DNA of 5,878 bases from Candidatus Omnitrophota bacterium (GTDB taxonomy: Bacteria > Omnitrophota > Gorgyraeia > 1-14-0-20-64-10), in contig JAHFFF010000109.1 of the NCBI GenBank assembly GCA_023248095.1, forward strand, positions 1 to 5,878, in the 5' to 3' direction. Made by a program: the position numbers and the translations under genes. Every line of letters begins with the position of its first letter. Positions within the stretch are counted from its first letter, which is position 1. Under the pieces are notes generated by a model that had not been told where the DNA came from, did not search any database, and worked only from the letters and a program-made list of their open reading frames with translations. This document shows positions 1-5,420 of the stretch, piece after piece.

Positions 1-636
1 CGCCCTGGCCTGCACCTTCTCCACGGTGAAGAAGGCCTCCATGTTCTGGTCGTACAGCTCCGGTCTCTCAACCCCAAAGACGGTGAAATTGTAATCGGTG
101 GTCAGGTCCAGGTAGTTTTCCCCGGAGATCTTGCCGCTCTTGAGGAATTCCTCGGCCACCTGCTTGCGTTTCTCCATCGGCGCGTAGGTCCGCATGTAGG
201 AGAGGGAGTCGTTGCGGGATCCTCCCTCGACCAGCACAAGGACCAGGCCGTGCGCCCGGATCAGATGCTCCAAGATCCCGGCCAGATGTTTCTGTGCCTC
301 ATAGTTGGTGTGGGCGTCCTGGATGTGGATGATGATCGGCTCCCGAGCTGCGTGGGTTTCCTTGAGGGTACCGTGCTCCACCGGGATGCGGAGATTCTCG
401 AGGGTGAGAGGAACAACCTTATCGTAGGTCGGTGACGGGGAGGATACCTGAGCCTCGGATCCACCAAAAGAGGGAGCAGTGGCGGGATCCTCTACCTTGC
501 CGTGGCGCCCCCAAAAGGTCTTGGAGCTGTCCTCCTCCGCAAGGGCAAAGGCAGGCAAGAATCCCGTGAGTAGGAGAATAACGAGAACCATTCCCCTGCC
601 CACTCGGGGAGTGATGGGTTGGGTGTTTTGTACCAT
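1..636 (-). CDS. Exported protein with IHIQDAHxNxEAQ motif, unknown function (3' end missing)
   Basis: I translated this frame by hand: it is open for 212 codons from an ATG at 636-634 to the left edge, so the C-terminus is missing. Residues 1-33 form a clear signal peptide: basic n-region (R11, R14), hydrophobic stretch MVLVILLLTGFLPAF (16-30), and an ALA cleavage site before EED, so the protein should be exported. Residues 35-95 are polar and low in predicted structure. The recognisable core starts at PIIIHIQDAHTNYEAQ (100-115), followed by a helix and a strand ending LVLVLVEGG (131-139). A later strand is FTVFGVE (184-190). The strand-His/Asp, helix, strand-Glu layout recalls ChaN/TraB/EreA-type folds, but that is a weak analogy. 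I do not know a function. No Shine-Dalgarno sequence is visible before this ATG. It lies 50 bases after the phosphorylase stop and may have its own promoter. Reality of the gene is well supported by coding character and signal peptide; its role is open. Confidence 0.85.
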   Translation of the reverse strand, partial: MVQNTQPITPRVGRGMVLVILLLTGFLPAFALAEEDSSKTFWGRHGKVEDPATAPSFGGSEAQVSSPSPTYDKVVPLTLENLRIPVEHGTLKETHAAREPIIIHIQDAHTNYEAQKHLAGILEHLIRAHGLVLVLVEGGSRNDSLSYMRTYAPMEKRKQVAEEFLKSGKISGENYLDLTTDYNFTVFGVERPELYDQNMEAFFTVEKVQARA

Positions 637-648
637 TGTTGTATTGGA

Positions 649-677
649 ACTATACCCTATGGCCGCATAAAAATCAA
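649..677 (-). promoter_or_regulatory. Candidate sigma70-type promoter for the exported protein
   Basis: On the minus strand, TTGATT (677-672) is separated by exactly 17 bases from TATAGT (654-649), a 4/6 and 5/6 match to the consensus hexamers. A start about seven bases downstream of the -10 box would fall near 642, leaving a leader of only about six bases before the ATG at 636. That would fit the absence of a Shine-Dalgarno sequence there. The short upstream gap has no hairpin followed by T-residues, so read-through from the phosphorylase gene is also possible. Confidence 0.4.
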
Positions 678-686
678 GAGCATAGA

Positions 687-3101
687 CTAGATTTTGTCAA
701 CTCTAACAAGTGATAATTTGGACCCTTTCATGCCGGGCCTGCCAAGGACCACCTCCACCTGGTGAACCTTTCCGTCGCGGTGAGCGGGAATCAGGCAGGA
801 GCGTTGCTCCACGCCGTCGACGGTCAGCCGCTTCACGCCGGAGCAGACCCCCTCTGGATTGTAGATGGTCACTTCGTAGACGGCGCCCCGGAAAGGCCGC
901 CGTATGCCGGCCTTCTTCCAATGCTTGGGCAGGCAAGGATCGATGAGGAGCCCGCGGAACTCGCGCCGGATCCCCAGGATCCACTCGGTGGCGGCGCAGA
1001 ACATCCACGGGGTCGTTCCGGTGTTCCAGGTAAAGGCCCCCTCCCCGAAGCGGTCGGCCGAACCGGGCCCGATTATGTACTCCGCCCAGACGTACGGCTC
1101 CACCTTGTAGCGGTCGTGATCCCGCTTCGCCTTGGAGACAGGCAACAGCTTGGAGAAGGTGTCGTATGCTTGATCCCCACGCTTGATGGTGCAGTCGGCC
1201 ACCACCTTGAAGGCACACGCATGGGAGAAAACCGCCGCGTTCTCTTTGGTTCCGGCGGCGAAGGAGGTGACCCGCCCGATCCCTGGATTAAAGGCGGTGT
1301 AGCTGGGCAGAAACAGCGCAGGCCCGTAGGGGGTGTCCAACGTCCGATCGATCTTTTCCAGAATCTTCGGAAGCCGCTCCGGAGGAACCACCCCGGATAG
1401 GATCGCCCAGGTCTGTGAGTTGAGCGGCACCTTCCCTTCCTCGTTTTCCTTGGATCCAATCTTCTTGCCGGCATCGTTGAAGGCCGCCAGGTACCAGGAT
1501 TCCTCCCATCCTTCCTTGTTCACGATGCGGGTCATCTCCTCTGCCTTGGACCGCATCTCCTCTTCAATCGCCCGGTCGCCGAGGAATTGGGCCAACTCCT
1601 CCACCTGTCGGCAGGCCCGCACAAAGGCCATCCCGAGCCAGATGGACTCTCCCTTGCCATGGATCCCCACGTGGTCGTAGGCGTCGTTCCAATCGGCATG
1701 GCCGATGAGCGGCAGCCCGTGCTGGCCTCGCGCGCCGTGCAGATACCGGATGGCCCGCAGCACATGCTCGTACACGCTGGCGGAATCCCCGTCGTGGAAC
1801 GGCACCACCTTCTTCAGAAATTCCGTGTCGCCGGTTTCCTTCACGTAGGAAACAACGCTGTAGGGCAGCCAGACCGCCACGTCCGCCTTCTTGATGACCC
1901 CGCCAACCCCCTGGTTCTCCCACGTCCCCTCGATCTCGGAGAAGCCGGAGACTGCATGCCCGCTCTTGTACTGATAAAAGAGAAGGCGCTCCAGCTTGGC
2001 TCGGGCGGTCGGCAGATCCAGGCTGAGCAGGCCTTCCACATCCTGCGCCGTGTCTCGGTATCCCTGGCCTCCCTCCGCCCCGTGGTAATGGGAAGTCCCG
2101 CGCCAGTGGGTGATGGCAAAGAGCTGATACTTTCCCCACAGATTGATCATCCGGTCCAGATCCTTATCCGGCGTTTCGATCCAGATCGGTTTAAGAATTT
2201 CCTTCCAGTAGGTCCGCACCTGCTCCAACTCCTGTTTGGCCGCGCTCACCGACCGGAAGCGCCGAATCAAGCCGGAGATCTCCTCCCGCTTCTCCGTCAT
2301 GCCGAGCACCACCACGAACTCCTGGCTCTGGCCCGGCTTCAGCTGGAACTGGCCCTGGAACACCCCCACCATATCCTCGCCGCGCACCGCATGCCGGCTC
2401 AGCCTTTTCTGCTTCAATCCCGCCGGCTCGGCCAGGTTGCTGTAAGGGCCGACGAATTTCTCCCGGCTGCATTCGTAGCTTTCCACCGGGAAGGAGGTGG
2501 CGAAAAAGGCGTACCCTGTCTTGTGCCAAGACTTGAACGGATGCTTGAAGGCAACGATCGCCTTGAGGGACGGGTCAAAGGAGGCGTCGTTGTAGAGACA
2601 GAGGATGTTGCGGTAATGGGTCTCCAGCGCCACGTCCCCGGCGACCAGATCCACAAAGGGAAAGGCCTCCACCCCCTTCTTCGATTTGGAAACATTCTTG
2701 AGGGAGACCAGCCACAGCTCCACGGGAGCCTCCTTGGCGACGAAATAGGTGATGGTGCTTTGGATCCCGTTGGCCGTGGAGGAGATCCGGGTGTACCCGA
2801 AGCCATGCCGGCACTCCCAGTTAGGACACGGCTTGCGCAGGGGCTGCCACGTCGGCGTCCAGATCTTCCCGGTGGCAGGATCCCGCAGATAGAGGTATCG
2901 CCCGGGCCGATCGGAGGTGAGGTGATCGTAGCGATGGATCCGGTAATACTTCGGATCCCGGTAATAGGAAAACCCGCCGCCGGTCTGCGAGATCAGGCAG
3001 TGGTAGACATCGTTAAAGAGGTAGTTGAACCACGGTCGCGGTGTATCGGGCCGGGTGACAATGAATTCAGAACCGTCGTTGCTGAAATGTCCGTATTTCA
3101 T
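687..3101 (-). CDS. GH94 disaccharide phosphorylase, cellobiose/chitobiose phosphorylase type
   Basis: Glycoside hydrolase family 94 enzymes cleave a beta-linked disaccharide with inorganic phosphate in the cytoplasm, giving a sugar 1-phosphate and a free sugar. The 804 residues match the family's ~800-residue phosphorylases. The N-terminus MKYGHF..DG..FIVTRPDTPRPWFNYL is the family's typical opening, which fixes the start although no Shine-Dalgarno sequence precedes it. Visible landmarks are: beta-sandwich domain (about 1-290); linker helices (about 290-320); (alpha/alpha)6 barrel from about 320 with sugar-site GYRDTAQD (347-354, Asp350); HADWNDAYDHVG (468-479), whose Asp473 fits the general acid of the W-N-D motif; GTKENAAVFSHA (617-628), with His627 a likely phosphate ligand; and NTGTTPWMF (693-701), the family's phosphate loop. 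No signal peptide is present. Neighbouring nagA favours N,N'-diacetylchitobiose as substrate, but cellobiose or another beta-glucoside cannot be excluded. Its start lies nine bases after the ROK stop, so the two genes are surely co-transcribed. Confidence 0.95.
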   Translation of the reverse strand: MKYGHFSNDGSEFIVTRPDTPRPWFNYLFNDVYHCLISQTGGGFSYYRDPKYYRIHRYDHLTSDRPGRYLYLRDPATGKIWTPTWQPLRKPCPNWECRHGFGYTRISSTANGIQSTITYFVAKEAPVELWLVSLKNVSKSKKGVEAFPFVDLVAGDVALETHYRNILCLYNDASFDPSLKAIVAFKHPFKSWHKTGYAFFATSFPVESYECSREKFVGPYSNLAEPAGLKQKRLSRHAVRGEDMVGVFQGQFQLKPGQSQEFVVVLGMTEKREEISGLIRRFRSVSAAKQELEQVRTYWKEILKPIWIETPDKDLDRMINLWGKYQLFAITHWRGTSHYHGAEGGQGYRDTAQDVEGLLSLDLPTARAKLERLLFYQYKSGHAVSGFSEIEGTWENQGVGGVIKKADVAVWLPYSVVSYVKETGDTEFLKKVVPFHDGDSASVYEHVLRAIRYLHGARGQHGLPLIGHADWNDAYDHVGIHGKGESIWLGMAFVRACRQVEELAQFLGDRAIEEEMRSKAEEMTRIVNKEGWEESWYLAAFNDAGKKIGSKENEEGKVPLNSQTWAILSGVVPPERLPKILEKIDRTLDTPYGPALFLPSYTAFNPGIGRVTSFAAGTKENAAVFSHACAFKVVADCTIKRGDQAYDTFSKLLPVSKAKRDHDRYKVEPYVWAEYIIGPGSADRFGEGAFTWNTGTTPWMFCAATEWILGIRREFRGLLIDPCLPKHWKKAGIRRPFRGAVYEVTIYNPEGVCSGVKRLTVDGVEQRSCLIPAHRDGKVHQVEVVLGRPGMKGSKLSLVRVDKI

Positions 3102-3110
3102 AGGAAGGTT

Positions 3111-4313
3111 CTACGCGCTGGCGAAGACGTCGCGAATAACGAGGCTTGCAGCGCCCAGGGCGACGGAGTTGTCTCCCAAACGGGCAGGAACAATCTTCAC
3201 AGCGTTGGCCATCTCTTCAAAGGCGCACATCCGCACCATCTTTTTCACCGCTTCAATCAGGGCTGGACCCGCGGCCTCGATACCGCCACCGATGACCACG
3301 GCCCCGGGATTGAGCAGGTTGATCAGGAAGGCCACCCGGACCCCCAGGCGCTCTCCCGCCCTCTGCACCACCTCGACGGCAAGCTTGTCGCCGGTGTGAA
3401 CCGCCTCAAAAACCGCCTCCAGCGAAATCTTTTCCAGCTTCCCCTGCACCAGCTCCGAGATCTTGGAGACGGATCCCTTCTCAAGCGCCTCCTTCGCCTC
3501 GTCCGGAATCCCCAGGTGGGAGGGCCAAGGCTTCAGGGCCGAGATGTTTCCGATCCAGACATCTCCGATATCCAGCTGATCCTTGATGGAGACCTCGCCG
3601 GCGGTTCCGCTGATGCCGTGGTAAATCTCGCCGTTGATGATCATCCCGCAGCCGACCCCGGAGTACATGAAGAGCATGATGTCGACATCGGTGCCCGCAC
3701 CCAGCGACCATTCCCCATAGGCGGCGGTGGTCACGTCGTGCTCCAGCTTCACCGGCATCTTGAAGCGATCCTGCAGGAGGGAGGTCACCGGGACGTAGAT
3801 GGAGGCCACCCCTTCGGTGCAGCGGACAGTACCCACCTCCCGGTCAATCACCCCGGAGGCCCCGATCTGGATTCCGCGGATCTTCTTCCGGTCCACGCCG
3901 GAGGACTCGATGACCCGCTCAACCTCCTCCATCAGCGTCTTGACCACGTGATCGGCAGTGTCCCGCGGCCGCGGCGCGCGGGAATGGGAGACCACCGACC
4001 CCTCGAGATCCGCCAGCACCGTCGAAACATGGAAGACGCCCAGATCTACCCCGACAACATAAGCGGATTTCGGGTTCAAAACCACAATCGTAGGCCGCCG
4101 GCCACCCGAGGAGATGTCCAGGCCCTTCTCGATGACGATCCCCAACTCTATGAAATTGTTGACGTAGTTGGAAACCGTTACAATGTTGAGCTTGGTGAGC
4201 TTCGAGATATCGGTGCGTGAGATCGGTCCGTAGCGCTTGATGGCCTCAAGAATAGAGACATTCTTGCGCTCGCGTTCGGTTAGGGCGTGATCTTCCAAAT
4301 CGGTGGTTTTCAC
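3111..4313 (-). CDS. ROK-family sugar-responsive transcriptional regulator
   Basis: This is a 400-residue ROK (repressor, ORF, kinase) protein. Residues about 15-75 form a winged helix-turn-helix (ILEAIKRYGPISRTDISKLT, then GGRRP at 70-74 at the wing end), so it binds DNA. The sugar-kinase-like fold follows: VVGVDLGVFHVSTVLADLEG (from 86); EHD (191-193), in place of the usual N-D pair with Asp kept; the ROK signature GVGCGMIINGEIYHGISGTAGE (from 219); and NPGAVVIGGG (335-344). The usual zinc cluster CxCGxxGCxE and the GxIGH histidine after AGE are absent: the stretch reads VSIKDQLDIGDVWIG with no cysteine. It is therefore most likely a regulator, not a sugar kinase, probably retaining sugar binding through Glu240 and Asp193. 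The start is GTG, with GAAAGG nine bases upstream. It is the first gene of a unit with the GH94 phosphorylase, and it likely regulates that unit and itself through the palindromes in its leader. Confidence 0.93.
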   Translation of the reverse strand: MKTTDLEDHALTERERKNVSILEAIKRYGPISRTDISKLTKLNIVTVSNYVNNFIELGIVIEKGLDISSGGRRPTIVVLNPKSAYVVGVDLGVFHVSTVLADLEGSVVSHSRAPRPRDTADHVVKTLMEEVERVIESSGVDRKKIRGIQIGASGVIDREVGTVRCTEGVASIYVPVTSLLQDRFKMPVKLEHDVTTAAYGEWSLGAGTDVDIMLFMYSGVGCGMIINGEIYHGISGTAGEVSIKDQLDIGDVWIGNISALKPWPSHLGIPDEAKEALEKGSVSKISELVQGKLEKISLEAVFEAVHTGDKLAVEVVQRAGERLGVRVAFLINLLNPGAVVIGGGIEAAGPALIEAVKKMVRMCAFEEMANAVKIVPARLGDNSVALGAASLVIRDVFASA

Positions 4314-4322
4314 TCTGGGAAA

Positions 4323-4328
4323 CCTTTC
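4323..4328 (-). promoter_or_regulatory. Ribosome binding site supporting the GTG start of the ROK gene
   Basis: GAAAGG on the minus strand ends nine bases before the GTG at 4313-4311. There is no in-frame ATG close by, and the other GTG just upstream (4330-4328) is out of frame. This is a modest Shine-Dalgarno match, but it is the only one available. Confidence 0.5.
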
Positions 4329-4333
4329 ACAAT

Positions 4334-4347
4334 GGCTTAGCTAATCC
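4334..4347 (-). promoter_or_regulatory. Candidate operator palindrome in the ROK gene leader
   Basis: GGCTTAGCTAATCC is a near-perfect inverted repeat: 12 of 14 positions are symmetric, with TTAGCTAA perfect in the centre and GG/CC arms. It lies between the predicted transcription start and the GTG, where a bound repressor would block elongation or initiation. It is a candidate site for autoregulation by the ROK protein; this is inference from position and symmetry only. Confidence 0.4.
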
Positions 4348-4349
4348 AG

Positions 4350-4361
4350 TTAAACGTTTTA
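4350..4361 (-). promoter_or_regulatory. AAACGTTT palindrome over the predicted transcription start
   Basis: TTAAACGTTTTA has a perfect 8-base palindromic core, AAACGTTT (4352-4359), directly next to the -10 box and spanning the expected +1. Its centre is 15 bases from that of the TTAGCTAA palindrome. CG-centred sites of this kind are typical of LacI-type operators, so a regulator other than the ROK protein is also possible. Confidence 0.35.
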
Positions 4362-4390
4362 TAAATACCTTCCGGCGTGAGCATTGTCAA
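4362..4390 (-). promoter_or_regulatory. Sigma70-type promoter of the ROK-GH94 unit
   Basis: On the minus strand, a perfect -35 box TTGACA (4390-4385) is followed after exactly 17 bases by TATTTA (4367-4362), within the AT-rich run TATTTATAAAA. Immediately upstream of the -35 box is TTTTTTTAA, which could act as an UP element. The start of transcription is expected near 4355, giving a leader of about 40 bases that contains both palindromes. This is the clearest promoter in the window and separates the ROK-GH94 unit from nagA and the TIM-barrel gene. Confidence 0.75.
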
Positions 4391-4415
4391 TTAAAAAAAC
4401 ACCGGTCCACTACCC

Positions 4416-5420
4416 TTACCCTGTTCGGAGCCTTTGGTAGCAGGAGATTAGCGTTTTCCAAACAGCCGCAGGGTCTTCCGCCCTCAGGCAGATGTAGGCA
4501 GCACCGAAGTAACTCCAGGCAGAAAAGTTACGAATCCCTTCCCCGTAGGCCGCTTCGATGGCAACGCGGATCTTATCCTCCTCCCCCTTGGGGATGTTGA
4601 AGTTCAGGATCCAGATTTGCCCTTCCTTACCGTGTTGCTTAGCCAGGTCGGCAATCCGCCGGGAGAAGCGGCCCACGTGCTTCTCCACCGCCGGTTGGTG
4701 GGGCTTCCAGTAGGGATCGGTGCCGATGATATCCACCGATGGGATCGCCGCCGCCTGGGTCCAGTCATTCACGGTGGAGGAATTCACGAAGGGAAGGAGG
4801 CAAAGCGCCGCCTGCATCCCCTTCGCCCGGGTCGAATCGCACAGGAACCGGATGAAATCGAGCAGGGATTCCTCCTTGAAGGCCCGCACCTCTGAGGTCA
4901 TTCGCTCCGGCATCGAATGGCCAAACCGCTTTTCAAATCGGGCCCGGCATTCGCCGCAGCAACAGGCCCAAAGCTTGGCCTCCTCGCTCCCCTCCGGCTC
5001 CGGGTAGATCTGAAAGTGCGGCTCATCCCAAAAGAGGACGTCGGCCTTGAAGCGGGCCGCTGCCTCGATCCATGTGAGCAGGTAGTCGCGGAACCCTGGA
5101 TGGTTGGGGCAGATGGTCGGCAAAAGATCGCCCCGGGAGCTCATCTGCCGCAGGTGGAGCTGCTTCATCACCAAGCTGGAGTAGGTTTCCCCGCCGAACA
5201 CCTGCCCGATGCCCCACGGATCCAACCAGGCCTCCAGACCCAAACGGTGGGTTTCCTCGACGATCTGTTCCATGGCCGGCTGGTAAAACTCAAAATCCTC
5301 CTCGCTGAAGGTGTGGACGACGTAGGTGCAACCGGCATCCCGAATCGCCTGCAGATCATCCTTCACCCGCCACGGAATACGGTTCCCGTAGTAGCTGACT
5401 CCCAGTTTCACAGGAGTCAT
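4416..5420 (-). CDS. Single-domain TIM-barrel protein, GH42-like (clan GH-A) putative glycosidase
   Basis: The 334 residues read as one complete (beta/alpha)8 barrel with no signal peptide, hence cytoplasmic. Probable strands are: KLGVSYYG (5-12), TYVVHTF (32-38), EAWLDPWGIG (63-72), ADVLFWDEPHF (126-136), QAALCLLP (203-210), VDIIGTDPYW (229-238), QIWILNFNIP (268-277) and NFSAWSYFGA (298-307). Glu133 in WDEP sits where clan GH-A enzymes carry the acid/base Glu. C104 in CPNHPGFR together with C153, C155 and C158 in CCCGEC reproduces the C...CxCxxC zinc pattern of GH42 beta-galactosidases, and the flanking text also matches (CPNxPxYR; C..CR..F). It is half the length of GH42 enzymes, lacking their later domains. 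I see no clear nucleophile Glu at the end of strand seven. The ATG overlaps the nagA stop and has GGGAGG unusually close (two bases); a GTG three codons later would have better spacing. Substrate unknown; an amino-sugar glycoside is suggested by the neighbours only. Confidence 0.88.
   Translation of the reverse strand: MTPVKLGVSYYGNRIPWRVKDDLQAIRDAGCTYVVHTFSEEDFEFYQPAMEQIVEETHRLGLEAWLDPWGIGQVFGGETYSSLVMKQLHLRQMSSRGDLLPTICPNHPGFRDYLLTWIEAAARFKADVLFWDEPHFQIYPEPEGSEEAKLWACCCGECRARFEKRFGHSMPERMTSEVRAFKEESLLDFIRFLCDSTRAKGMQAALCLLPFVNSSTVNDWTQAAAIPSVDIIGTDPYWKPHQPAVEKHVGRFSRRIADLAKQHGKEGQIWILNFNIPKGEEDKIRVAIEAAYGEGIRNFSAWSYFGAAYICLRAEDPAAVWKTLISCYQRLRTG

Noticed and set aside
250..670. Small open frames on both strands (250-435 plus, 261-467 minus, 479-670 plus)
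   Set aside because: They overlap the edge-truncated minus-strand gene 1-636, which has a signal peptide and coherent domain-like sequence. The small frames have no such features.
1587..4220. 877-codon open frame on the plus strand, antisense to GH94 and most of the ROK gene
   Set aside because: It mirrors two well-supported minus-strand genes that share one reading frame, which is why it runs uninterrupted across their junction. Its translation is rich in G, H, P, L, D and V without domain character, and the opposite strand explains it fully.
3111..4313. ROK sugar kinase instead of regulator
   Set aside because: A winged helix-turn-helix occupies the N-terminus, the phosphate-binding and N-D motifs are degenerate, and the zinc cluster is missing.
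4391..4415. Intrinsic terminator after the TIM-barrel gene, ACCGGT followed by seven T on the minus strand
   Set aside because: The only symmetry is a 6-base ACCGGT with no room for a stable stem and loop. The T-run fits better as the AT-rich element upstream of the ROK promoter.
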